Part shown: positions 31,506 to 42,561 of the stretch, piece by piece
How positions within the stretch are numbered: the first letter of the stretch is position 1
Layout of the letters: each line of letters opens with the position of its first letter
Source of the DNA: Bombyx mori
Taxonomy: Eukaryota > Arthropoda > Insecta > Lepidoptera > Bombycidae
Assembly (NCBI RefSeq): GCF_030269925.1
Contig: NC_085130.1
Coordinates: forward strand, 4,228,501 to 4,292,500
Length of the DNA stretch: 64,000 bases
Direction: 5' to 3'
Notes under the pieces: model-generated
The model's database searches: none
What the model saw: the letters and a program-made list of their open reading frames with translations, nothing else
What the model was told of the DNA's origin: nothing
Program-made: the position numbers and the translations under genes

Positions 31506-34500
31506 TCTCCACCAGTCTAATACTGCAGTCGTAAGTACTTCCGCTATGTGCTACAACTCTAGTGATGTGCTACTATCCACAGCATTAATCGAAGCATCCA
31601 ATCCAAACACTAAAGAAAAATCTACTGTACGTGCCTTTTTAGACTGTGGAAGTCAATATTCGTTTATCACTAAATCTTTAATGCAAAGGTTATCACTTAA
31701 ATCTAGATCCATTGATATACTAAATGTAATCGGAATCAGCAATAAATCAGCGGATACGATTAAAGAAAGTTGTACTGCGCAAATATCGTCACTACGAACT
31801 CAATTTAGTGTGACACTTTCTCTATTTGTCCTCGACCAGTTAACGGGTATATTACCTAACACTCCTATCAACATCAAACATTTAAATATACCTAACAATA
31901 TTAAACTAGCCGATCCTTCTTTCTATCAACCTGGTCCAATCGACCTGTTGATTGGATCAGATATTTTTTGGGACATTTTGGGTAGCGAAAAACGTTCCAT
32001 AGGCCCTAGTAATGTTAAGTTAATTAATTCTAAATTTGGTTGGTTGGTCGGCGGCAACATAAACAACATATCACGAAACAACAATACATTTATTCATCAT
32101 TTATCCAAACATCATTCGTCCAAACATCATCCATCAAAACATAATTTAAACACACATCATTCTATTATACATTGCAATCATGCTGCAGTATATAACCCAT
32201 CTAGTACAACAAACATTCATGAAATGTTATCTAAATTTTGGGAGATAGAAGATCTGCCTCAAAACAAAAAAATAAGCATAGAGCATAAGGCTGGAGAAGA
32301 TCATTTTGTAGAAAACACCACCAGATTAGAATCAGGTCGATTTTGTGTCAGATTACCTATGCTTGAGTCCCCGGACTGCCTGGGTGACTCATACAATACA
32401 GCAAAAAAACGTTTCCTTAATCTAGAGAAAAGGTTCCGTAGAAATGGTAAGTTAAAGTCGCAATATACAGAGTTCCTACGTGAATATGCGAGTTTAGGTC
32501 ACCTATCTAAATCTGATACTCCAATACCGCCACTATCATACTTTTTATGTCATCACGCCGTATTCAAGGACAATAGCGAAAGCACAAAAATCCGTGTTGT
32601 TTTTGATGGGTCAGCTGTCACCGCATCCGGATTTTCCGTTAACGACATACTTCGGGTAGGTCCAAGTATTCAGGATTCTCTTTTCTCCATATTGATAAGA
32701 GCACGACAATACAAATATCTATTGACCGGCGATATAGAGAAAATGTATCGCCAGGTATTAGTTCACGAAGACGATCGTGATCTCCAACTAATACTATGGA
32801 GAGAAGATGAGTCTATGCCTATCGAGACTCTGCGCCTGAATACTCTCACTTACGGAACCGCAAGTGCTAGTTATCTAAGTACGCGCCATACGCGCTGTCT
32901 GTGGCAGGTAGGTGAGGAATGTACTGACGAAACTATTAAGACAATTATAAAAAGAGACTTTTTTGTCGACGATCTCATAACTGGTTCAGATGATGAGCTC
33001 ACGCTACGTTATAATATTCAAACCGCAATATCACAAGCTCTTAATTCAGCATGCTTCAAACTTCGTAAATACAAATTCAACTTACCTTCTATTTTTGACA
33101 ATTCATTTATTGCCGTTCAAGAAAATCTTGCGTTGAGTGAGTCTTCGAGCACTCTTGGAATCGGGTGGAGTCCTTCTAGTGACTGCATACATTTTCCCAT
33201 AAAGATTCCTCACAATACAAACAACGTAACAAAGAGAACGATCATGTCTGACGCGTTCAAAATATTTGATCCTTTAGGTATTTTAAGTCCATGCATTATT
33301 AAGCCTAAAATGATTTTACAAGAACTGTGGATCCTCAAGCTCGATTGGGATCAACCTGTTCCCCATGATGTTAAAACTGAATGGTACGATTTTATTGATA
33401 ATTTAAAATTTATATCAGAAATACAAATCCCAAGGAGGGTGCTTTGTGACTCACCTATCGCAATCGAAGTGCATTCGTTCAGTGACGCATCACAAAGAGC
33501 CTACGGGGCATGTATTTATATAAAATCTATAGATTGCAATAATGTAGCTACAGTAAACTTATTATGCTCGAAATCTAAAGTAGCTCCACTAAAACCTGTG
33601 ACAATTCCAAGGCTAGAGTTATGCGCAGCTTCATTAGCGGCTAAGTTATGCAAGAGTGTACTCGATTCTATACGATACGTACCTTCTCGTTCTGTATTCT
33701 GGTGCGACTCAAGCATAGTACTAGGGTGGCTGAATAGTAATCCGGCTAAGCTCAAGACATTCGTCGCCAACAGAGTAGTTGAAATACTAGAAACATCAAA
33801 ATCATCATCCTGGAGATATGTACCTACCGATATGAACCCTGCTGATTTAATATCCCGCGGTGTTAACGCAAATAAACTTCAAAACATGAGTTTATGGTGG
33901 TCAGGTCCTGCTTACCTTGGTCACGACGAAACACATTGGCCAGTCTTGAATCCCACTAAACTTCATGAAGAGCTACCTGAAATAAAACAAAATATTAAAA
34001 CCAAACACTTACCAAACATATACGCTAGTCCGGCTGCCATCCTGGAGCCTGTAATAAAAATCGAAAATTACTCTAAAATAAATAAATTAAAAGGTACATT
34101 GGGATACATAAATAGGTTCATTTACAATTCAAAAAATCCCAAAAACAAATTAACCGGCCATTTATCAATCGAAGAAATAAACAATTCATTTACTCACCTT
34201 TGCAAAATAGCACAAAAACAATCATTCACTGCAGAATACAATTCACTAAGCACAAATAAAATATTAAATCCAAAATCAAAAATTTTACCTCTGTCCCCAT
34301 TCATAGATAAAAATAATTTAATACGGGTCGGTGGTAGGATCAATGCATCGAATTATTCTTACGGCGCGAACACTCCTTTTTAGTAATAACTGTAAAAGGA
34401 TGATGGATAAAAAAAAAAAAAAACAATCAGATTTGAAGTTAGTGATTAAGTGAAACAGCGAGCTAACAATTTGCTCGCTGTTTTTCTTTAAATAAATTTT

Positions 34501-34521
34501 TGGGTTAAAAGTGTAGTTTAA

Positions 34522-35007
34522 CAAGCGTGGTGTTATTGTTTTTATTTAATTCTGGTATACTATATGAAATGCTAATGAATGTAAATTGGATGCAAAATCT
34601 GAGTAAATGAAAAAAAAACCAATTGCATTATACGGGGCGCCCGTGTGGGACCAGTATTATTAGAGATCCTCAAAATTTATATTCCATGAGGGTGGGGGAT
34701 GGAAGGGGGTCGGCTCTGTGTTCGCGTTAGAAAAAAAAACCACAATTCGCAACATCTTCAAACCGATCTTCGAATACTCAACATATAGCGTTGGGATATT
34801 AAGCAAAATAAAGTTAAGACTAAAATCTGGATGTTTTTTTTGTATTTCAACTCCTTTTCTGTTTCATAGTGTAGTCTTTAACACTAAAACAGTATTGATA
34901 GTTGAAAAAGACCGAAAAGTTATGCCGCCCGAATGAACAGTAAAAATATTTCACTGGGTGCACCTCCAAAAGGATATTGACAGAGAAGAATTGCTGGTTG
35001 ATGCGGC
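34522..35007. other. Unit spacer between element 1 and R1, unit 2/3
   Basis: About 490 bp with no gene. The block around GAGATCCTCAAAATTTATAT recurs at about 11570, 34665, 47604 and 54855, marking the same spacer in units 1 to 5. In unit 1 it is shortened to about 80 bp; in unit 5 it carries a LINE insertion. Confidence 0.7.
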
Positions 35008-35020
35008 AGATAGAATCGAT

Positions 35021-36021
35021 CTCCGCTCCAGAAGGGAGCCGCGTCCCGGCGCGGCCGAAGTTCGAGCGCGGAAGCTTCAATCTCGGCGTGCCGTGCTCGA
35101 GGCGTGGTCTTGCCGCCTGGCGGACTCCGCTTACAGGCGACGGACCGTCGAGGTGATCCACCCGGTCCTCTCGGACTGGGCGAATCGCAACCGAAGACGT
35201 TTCACCTTCCGAGCGACGCAGGTGCTCACGGGACATGGCTGTTTCGGTCACTACCTGCACCTCGTCGCCCGGAGGGAGCCAACGCTGAAGTGCCACCACT
35301 GCAGTAGCTGCAACGAGACACGGCGGAGCACACGCTCGTGTACTGCCCCGCTTTCAGAGGAGCAGCGCCGCGTCCTCGTTACAAAAATAGGACCGGACTC
35401 CGGCCCCTATGTGGAGGCAGTCTCCTCCCGGTGATGGTCACGGGGCGACCTAAGGGGGTTGAGGCTGTGCCGCACGCTACCGTCACTTAGCGCGCTGGCA
35501 CCAGGAGGATGGGACGACGCGTCGGCGGCTGCGGACTGCGATGCGGTCCGCATTTTCGTCGTCGCTGTTATCGCCGAACATACTGGGAAGAGCAACCCGG
35601 TCGGCGGTGTATCGCGTTCCGACCCGGCAGGCTGGTTCTGGCCCAGCGGGGTATTCCGGAACACCAGCGGCATTGCCCGGGCGGCCTGGTAGGGCCACCG
35701 TACCGCGGAGACCGACATCGTTGGTCGTCGACTATCGCCTCGACCACCCGTCGGTCGGGCGTCCTCGGGGTGGCGCCGCGTGTCTGGTTGTAGTGTTAAC
35801 CGCGGGAACCCCCCTACTCTGACCGGGTTTTGACCCCGGACGAAGATCGGACGTCGGGTGTAAGAGTGTAGGGGAGTCGTTTAGTGGGTGGGCCCTAAAA
35901 TTCCTTGGGCCGGCGGTCTGCTCTCAACACCTGCGGATCGTTGAGTCTCACATACCCCGCGCGCCCCCTAGGCGCGGGGATCTCGTAAGAGGTTCGGCAC
36001 CCGGCCCGAAAAAAAAAAAGA
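35021..36021 (+). mobile_element. R1-clade LINE 3' fragment, unit 3
   Basis: 1.0 kb, longer than in units 1-2. It encodes SRREPRPGAAEVRARKLQSR and RRTVEVIHPVLSDWANRNRR, LTGHGCFGHYLHLV and the CHHCSSC motif; the frame breaks at ETRRSTRS where the unit 6 copy reads EDTAEHTLAYCPAF. Perfect 13-bp target repeats AGATAGAATCGAT are at 35008-35020 and 36022-36034. Confidence 0.85.
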
Positions 36022-36422
36022 AGATAGAATCGATAACCACTCATCTAATTATCGTCGATTGGCGACATGTTGGCCTACAATAATTACCCGTCTTTTCTCT
36101 TGTGGGTCATTAAGCCAACAAAGAGATATTGTTGTGAGAGCATGTTTATATCTGTTACCAGCAACTCTAGATTCCTAATTAGAAAAGCAGAAAAATCGTA
36201 AAAACTTTGTAACCATATATTAAGTGGATTGTAGCATTAAGGTGCTTACGCCGTGAGTTCTGGTAACCAACAATTGGCGCGGTAAGCTCGTCTGCCAATA
36301 AACAACAGTAATAAAACGACAAAGCAACGGATTATTCGTTTAATTCGAAAATTCAAATACGTTTACAACCAATTTGGTGGCAAAGTCCTTCCGCATTTCG
36401 TTTTTTTGCATCTTTTTGGCTT

Positions 36423-38016
36423 CTACGATGCGCAAATGTTGAATTCGTCGTAACTTTCTTTGCAGATAACAGGGCAATCTATCTGATTCTTTTGACATTG
36501 TAGGACGCAGCGTTTTACTTTCTGGCATTGGTCTCTGAGAGCAGAACGAAGGCTGTCTTTCGCCTCTTTGAAATCGGAATGGTAGTTGTTGTTGGTATTC
36601 TGGAAACAGAATAAAAAAAACATTTTATGAAAACTTTTTCACGTCACAGTATTGGAATTTTATCTTATTGCCATTTAAAGGAAAAAGTAAGAATATGAAT
36701 AATTATGGAAAAAGAAGGAAGATTTTTCTAAAGGTTTGGATTTCGATGCTAAAAATGAGGAAAATGTAGATCTTACTTCAGATAAGCAGATCCAGGCAAA
36801 CAGAGTGAACGTTGCTCCAGTGACAATTGGTACTGAACTAAACTTTAGCCGGTTTTACGAAGATCCACGGTAGGCAGCGGCTTGGCTCTGGCCCTGGCAT
36901 TGCTGAAGTCCATGGGCGACGGTAACCACTCACCATCAGGTAGGCCGTATGCTCGTCTGCAAACAAGGGCAATAAAAAAAAATCCAGCCGGGAGTTGATT
37001 ATACTCCCTGAGCCGCGTTTGTATCTGACCTAGCAGGATTGGTAGTACCACTTAGTCTCATTCGAGGTTTGGATGCCAGTTGATGGGGGCTTTAATCATT
37101 TTAATTCCGCCTACGTCCTAAAACGCTTTGGCGGAAGTCAGGCGACTCAATAATGGCCCAGATAAAAAAAAGGTTTTATTTCAGTGTCCCATTTTAGACA
37201 ATTTAATTTTACCGTCGGTGTGATGACGTTATCAGTCGACGGTGCTATAGATTCGAGGAGTGAGGATGCTAATTTGAATAAATACAAGTTATCAGCTGTG
37301 TTGAGTTTAGGAACTATCTAGTAATTTTTATATGAACTCACCCTAAGAAGATGATAAAGTATATATGCAGCATCGTCATTTGCAGATTCGGTGTTGTGTT
37401 TAACGTTATCGTCTGTAAAATAATTAGGTACGTTCTGCGGATGATCGACTTCATGACTGAAACCGTGTCTATTCGCATTTATGATATCATTAATGACGAG
37501 ATGCGAGTCAAACCCAGGTTCCTTTGGTACAACAAAAAATATTGAATCGCTTTTATCGGCCACGTCAGAATTAATTTTCACTGAAGCATAATTCGCGAGC
37601 TCGCCGTAAGTGTTCTGAAATTTAACGTTTTTATTTTTAATTTTTATTGTAATAGTAAAATTTTTATTTTAGTAATAACAAGTGTTTTTGTATTTGAATT
37701 TCTATGGTAAGCAATTGCGGTCTAGGAGAGTATATTATTACACTTAGCGTACTTTTCATTAATGGGTTATACCTCACGGACATTAAAGCTGGGAATGACC
37801 AAGCCAATCAACTGTCTTGAGTTCATTAAAAAGAAATGCTTGAATTTTTTTTATCGTGTTTTGCTTACGGTTTGTTGAGACGTAATTAATAATAAAATAA
37901 CTTTGTATTCATTTTCGTTGTAATGAAATGGAGATAATTGAATATTTGAAAGCTATAGTTACCTTAGCCAGTCCCGCGGACAAAAGCACGAGAACACAAC
38001 TGCACGGGCCCAACAT
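36423..38016 (-). pseudogene. Copy 3 of the duplicated secreted-protein gene (pseudogene)
   Basis: Exon 1 (37963-38016) reads as in copy 6 (MLGPCSCVLVLLSAGLAK). Exon 3 has eight A in the homopolymer at 37153-37160 (a different frame from copies 1-2), lacks the 9-bp TCTGGGGGT segment and the terminal 105 bp. The last exon stops early at 36423. LINE tail in intron 3. Its exon 2 has the 99-bp deletion but is otherwise open from AACACTTACGG to the GTGAGT donor. Confidence 0.75.
36868..36979 (+). mobile_element. BMC1-like LINE 3' UTR in intron 3, copy 3
   Basis: Same site as in copies 1, 2, 4 and 5; the right-hand target repeat has decayed to AAATCCA. Confidence 0.8.
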
Positions 38017-38177
38017 ATCGATTACAATGAACCGTTCTCGTTCAAAATTTTTCTTCCGAAAGATCTTAATTAAAGAAAACAAGAAATTTCTAATTTAGTA
38101 AACATGCTTTCTGAATATCATGACTGATTAGTTTGTGTTTGTTATAATGTACAGGGTGTTCGTTCATGTATACTGGT

Positions 38178-38403
38178 ACTGGTGGTAGGACCTCTTATCA
38201 GTTCGCACGGGTAGGCACCACCGCCCTGCCTATTTCTACCGTGAAGTATTAATGCGTTTCGGTTTGAAGTGTGGGGCAGCCGACCTTAGAACTCATATCT
38301 CAAGGTGGGTGGCGGCGTTTACGTTGTAGATGTCTATGGGCTCCGGTAACCACTTAACACCACGTGGCCTGTGAGTTCGTCCACCCATCTATGCAATAAA
38401 AAT
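38178..38403 (+). mobile_element. Bm1-type SINE upstream of copy 3
   Basis: Orthologous by position to 18171-18393 and keeps the segment GTGAAGTATTAATGCGTTTC that is rearranged there. Confidence 0.8.
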
Positions 38404-39514
38404 ATATGACAACGGGAATAGAAACATTTATGACCGAGCAGGTTATTGTCTATGGTTAATCACGGAAGCAATTCCCAGTAGATAGAACGATTCAACAAAA
38501 AATCTATTCATAATCAACAAGCAAAAACTGGATGGAAACAGATTACCGGAACACGGCGAGGCTGGATCGCGGTTGGCAGTACGTGCATACCATTCGGTCT
38601 TCAGTCTAAAAGTGAGCATTAATTACCGAATGACACCGTTACAACTATCCCAACCCAACTGACATTGACATCCCGCTTAGCCAACCTCCATTTCTGACCG
38701 ACCAAGTCTTTTCGGACTTGACGTTTCACAACAAGAATATTAATTTAAAGTGGGTTTGGTCATAGGATTTTTTTTATTTATTCTAATGTCCGTTCTGCTC
38801 TTTCAACTGAAGCACAGGATAATTTTAAACAATATTTCAATTACAACATTATCAATAGTGTGAACAATATTCATTTATTTATTTATTTATTTTGCTGACT
38901 TCAAAACAGAGCACACTGTATAAGGTAGCAGCCTAGTCATATATGTGTGACTAATAAAGAATAATTATTACTGTAACCAATGCTATTTAATTAAGTCATT
39001 TAAGGGAAATGCAATTTTTTAATTATTTTCTCTTTTTAAATGAAGTTTTATGTAATGAGTGTATCAGTAGACAAAGATAAAGGGTATAATTAAAATTCGT
39101 TTTACGATTTTATTTCGCGTTTGTTATTACTGATTATGATTATTCTGTGGTTACGCGCTATGGTTCGAGATAAATAAAATTCTACCGAATTACAAGTCAA
39201 CACTGTATTAGCACTTAGAACACTTAAAATACCTTAAAATTTTCAATTCGCTTCTTCTACTTCGCTTCAGGTGATCCGTTCGCTGTTTCGCTTCGAGTAG
39301 TACCGATTACTGACTAACTGCGTGCCATCTCTGCAACGCTTTTATAGCCGATACCACATCCCTAGAATTATCGAGAATATTCCATAAAAGTCGAGTATTG
39401 TATTTCGGCAATCTGACAGCAGATGGCGTCGTACTTCTCGAGCGTTGTAGATCTTACTAGATCCTTCGATATTCGTTCGGCTATTCGGCGATAGATGGCG
39501 TTACTTTTACCTGG

Positions 39515-40870
39515 GTAACATTATTTTATTATTATTATTTTATTGATCTGGTACGCAAACGAGCATATGGCCCACCAGATATTGAGTGGTTACCGTTGCT
39601 CATGGACTTCGCCAATGCCAGGAGCATAGCTAAGTCGCTGCCCACCGTTAAGTACTCTCCAAAAGCCGCGTTTGAAGAAGGTCATGTCACAGCGCTCGGG
39701 AAGCACCGTGGAGGGGAGCTCATTCCAAAGCCCGATGGTACGTGGCAAAAATATCTCTTTTTTTTTTTTTTTTTTTTTTTTTTCCTACCTAAGCTGATAG
39801 CCCTAGCGGCTATTTCAGCGTAACCCTAACTTTTGTAGGTGAGCTCACGGGGCTCAAACCTGACGTCGTTGCTAACACGAACCCTAGCAAGAGTCGTGCT
39901 TCGCAGAATCTACCACCGGATCGGAAACGCGACCCACTGAGAAGATCCGGCGAGAAACTCAGTGGGCTGTGTCTGAGAGTTAGTTTACTCGTCGAGCCCT
40001 TCGTCGCAAGCGACGGGTTCGACGAGAACGGTGACCGGTGCTTGAAGTACCTAAGAGCACCGTTAGTGGATCGGGAGGATCCGAGATGACGTGTTTTGGG
40101 CGACGTCGACTGCTTTCCATTCTGTCCGCAGGATCGGGAATGTAGTTACCGGCGGCCACGATGAGAGGGTTCTCGTGTCGTGCCGCTTTATCGAAGTGGC
40201 GCATGGACGCCGACTGAAGATACTTACTGATGGACTCTAAGTCCAGGTCGTCATGGAGGTCGACGTTCCTGACGAACCACGGGGCTCCGACGGCTATCCT
40301 GCAAAAACGGGATTGAATAATTTGAAAGGATTTTAAGTGTATGCGGGCCGCGTGAGCGAACACTACACTTGCATAGGTCATGAAGATATCTCTGGAAACG
40401 CACTGTGGATGAACGCAAGGGCTCTAGGTAGTATAGATGAACTCTACTCCGGTGGCGGGTGGTGCGATGGTAATAGCGTGATGATGGGATCATCTGAAAT
40501 AATTCCTCAGAGCACTTCTCCACTTCTTCCGACGTTTCGAATAATTTAAAGGTTTTGTGATCAATTCGTGGTGGTTTCGTGGAATATGGATCCAGCTGGT
40601 CCAATAACACTGTTAGTAAGCGGCTGCAGCTCTAACACTAGAAGGAGGAATAGGAACCCTGGTAGCCGTAGTCGTAAACTCTTCGAAGTGTTCGAAATGG
40701 AACGCAACCCAGGTCCGCTGAGTTTCCCGCCGGTTCTTCTGAGATCCGCTCAGGGCTCTAATCGGCAGTTGATGCATTCGTGAAGCAGCTGCTCTTGAGC
40801 TGCTAGGTCTCCTTCGGAGGCGTTTGGGTGGCTATATATTATATAAAAATAAATAAAACAAATTAATGCT
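39515..40870 (-). mobile_element. BMC1-related LINE fragment, unit 3 (split by Jockey tail)
   Basis: Same fragment as in unit 2. The R1 insertion site between TTACTTTTACC and GGGTAACA is empty here. It is itself interrupted at 39758-40385. Minus-strand frames include ECSEEL-like and HRTTRHRSRVHLYYLEPLRS motifs. Confidence 0.7.
39758..40385 (-). mobile_element. Jockey-clade LINE 3' fragment, private to unit 3
   Basis: Poly-T 39758-39783 at the left, then a minus-strand frame (39980-40381) with MTYASVVFAHAARIHLKSFQ, FCRIAVGAPWFVRNVDLHDD and RRRPKHVISDPPDPLTVLL, a common lepidopteran Jockey C-terminus different from the full-length Jockey at 24.5-31.5 kb. ATATCTC(T) on both sides (39751-39757, 40386-40392) is the target duplication. 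Unit 4 has the empty site. Confidence 0.85.
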
Positions 40871-41029
40871 TATTTCTTTCTTTTTTTTTGTAAATTTATG
40901 ACCTGGTAACTAAGATATTTAGGTCAAGTCTTATTGAAATTTATATTCTTAATTTTATGAAAAATGATTTTATAAAATGAAATGAGATGAGATGATATGG
41001 AAAGAAAGATAATCTCAGTAAAATGGTGG

Positions 41030-41190
41030 TCACCTGTCGATGCCCATATCGTGGTTGGAGGCGTCCGTATCGGGGTCGGGGTGCAGTTGAAGTACCTCGG
41101 CCTCATTCTGGACAGTCGCTGGACCTTGCGTCTCCTTCTGAACGTCGGGGGGCCTGACCAGGTGACGCGCCGTCTATCTCTATACAAGGG
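41030..41190 (+). mobile_element. R1-clade LINE internal scrap, unit 3
   Basis: Same scrap as 21055-21281 with an internal deletion joining the SRWTLR region to NVGGPDQVTRR. Confidence 0.6.
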
Positions 41191-41392
41191 TTTTTTGATG
41201 TAAAAATCTTCAAATCTGATTACATTCATTTAACTAGTAATATGAACTTAACAACTCGTGTTTAGTAATAACTGTAAAAGGAGGAAGGATAAAAAAAAAA
41301 ACAATCAGATTTGAAGTTAGTGATTAAGCAAAATTGTTAGCTAGCTGTTTTTTCTTTAAATCAATTTTTGGGTTAAAAGTGTAGTTTTAACA
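41191..41392 (+). repeat. 5' LTR of BEL/Pao element 1, unit 3
   Basis: Start has decayed to TTTTTTGATGTAAAAATC; the end GTAGTTTTAACA is intact and followed by the tRNA-Tyr primer site at 41397-41414. Confidence 0.7.
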
Positions 41393-41416
41393 TGTTTGGT
41401 CCTTCGAGCCGGATGG

Positions 41417-41695
41417 TCTTTTTTGTGGGTAACATTTACCATCTCCATAGAACGGAAACAATTTTCTAAAAATAATGATAAAATGGTAAATGTGGGTATG
41501 TCTTGAGATGATCCAAGTGACTGTTCCCATTGTTTGTGTGTTTCTAAGTCCAATTTGGATACAACTAAATGTACGATAATTGCATCCCATGTATCCAGGG
41601 GTATCCACGCCGAGATTGTCAAGAGAATTCAAACATACCTTCGTAGTATCTAAAATTTCCTTTAAACTTTTAAAACATTCTGTGTTCATCTTCTT
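41417..41695 (-). pseudogene. Inverted gag fragment in element 1, unit 3
   Basis: Minus-strand gag as in unit 2, with small changes (FLENCFRSMEMVNVTHKK). Two overlapping frames show the same split. Confidence 0.75.
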
Positions 41696-41726
41696 TTGAT
41701 TTAAAAGGCGGCTGATAAAACTCCCG

Positions 41727-42382
41727 TTGACTCCTGGTCATTTTTTGATCAGCGAAGCACCGGTTACTATCCCTGAAGAAAGTTTCGTGGATACTCAACC
41801 AGACTATTTAAACCGATGCAAAAGGTGCAACGTATGGTACGAAGTCTATGGCGACGCTGGCGATCTGAGTATCTTACTTTATTGCAACATCGTTACATAT
41901 GGTCCCAGAATCACCCCGACATAAATGTTGGTACGATTGTCTTAGTGAAAAAAGATCGTTTACCTCCAAGTAAATGGCTTTTGGGACGAATTGTGGCGAA
42001 GCACCCGGGAGCAGACGGTGTTTTTTTTTTTTATTGCTTAGATGAGTGGACGAGCTCACAGCCCACCTGGTGTTAAGTGGTTACTGGAGCCCATAGACAT
42101 CCACAACGTAAATGCGCCACCCACCTTGAGATACACGTTCTAAGGTCTCAAGTATAGTAACGACGGCTGCCCCACCCTTCAAACCGAAACGCATTACTGC
42201 TTCACGGCAGAAATAGGCAGGGTGGTGGTACCCACCCACGCGGACTCACAAGAGGTCCTACCACCAGTATCACAAGAGGTCCTACCACCAATGCGTGTAG
42301 TCTCCTTACAATTTAAAGATCGTGTGTTTAAGAAACCAGTTACTAAACTGTGCCCTCTGCCTCTAGCTGCTTCAGAGCCTTA
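41727..42382 (+). pseudogene. DUF5641-like C-terminus, unit 3, with SINE
   Basis: Encodes the full-length domain better than unit 2 (QRMVRSLWRRWRSEYLTLLQ, DINVGTIVLVKKDRLPPSKW, PVTKLCPLP) but with one missing base before KRCNVWY that breaks the frame, and a minus-strand Bm1-type SINE at 42021-42290. Confidence 0.8.
42021..42290 (-). mobile_element. Bm1-type SINE inside the DUF5641 remnant, unit 3
   Basis: Identical in position and nearly in sequence to 22078-22348, including the duplicated TCACAAGAGGTCCTACCACC end. Confidence 0.85.
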
Positions 42383-42561
42383 GTTAAGTTATAGTTTATA
42401 GTTTTGTTTTGTAGATTCTCACTCTATTTAAGTTAAAGTTCAGATGTCTGTATCTTCTACGGTTAAAGGACCCATATAGTCCTTGGGTCGCGGTATGTTT
42501 AATAAAAAATATTTAAATCTGGTTACATTCATTCAACTAGTAATATGAACTTAACAACTCC

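Larger units (their letters stand above)
22620..34371 (+). mobile_element. BEL/Pao element 2, unit 2 copy (split by Jockey)
   Basis: Lies between two ACTCC pentamers (22615-22619, 34372-34376). The candidate 5' LTR is at 22621-22770 (TGTTCGCG ... GAGACA, with GATATAAAACC as TATA box), followed by a primer site, a 470-bp leader and the gag-pol frame. The 3' side ends inside integrase coding sequence and no second LTR of this type is present, so the element is 3'-truncated. A Jockey LINE occupies 24535-31505. Confidence 0.75.
23263..34383 (+). pseudogene. Gag-pol of element 2, unit 2, interrupted by Jockey insertion
   Basis: The frame starts ATG at 23263 (MPSDGEKHSS) and runs to the Jockey junction at 24534 after about 424 codons, just past the CCHC knuckles; it resumes after the right target repeat (31519) and ends TAG at 34381-34383. 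Apart from the insertion there is no other stop. Compared with the copy at 43200-47321 there are only about six residue changes and one five-residue Lys/His repeat unit more (near 32110). Read across the junction, the gag continues into Ser-rich LINE sequence and stops at 24660. Confidence 0.85.
22554..34521 (+). repeat. 3' LTR of element 1, split by element 2, unit 2
   Basis: The left piece is 22554-22619, starting TGTTTAATAAAAAATC, and the right piece is 34372-34521, ending AGTGTAGTTTAACA. Everything between is element 2. Unit 4 has the uninterrupted LTR (54545-54715) across the same point, AACAACTTGTTTTTAG. The right piece carries a small hairpin, AGCGAGC ... GCTCGCT. Confidence 0.75.
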
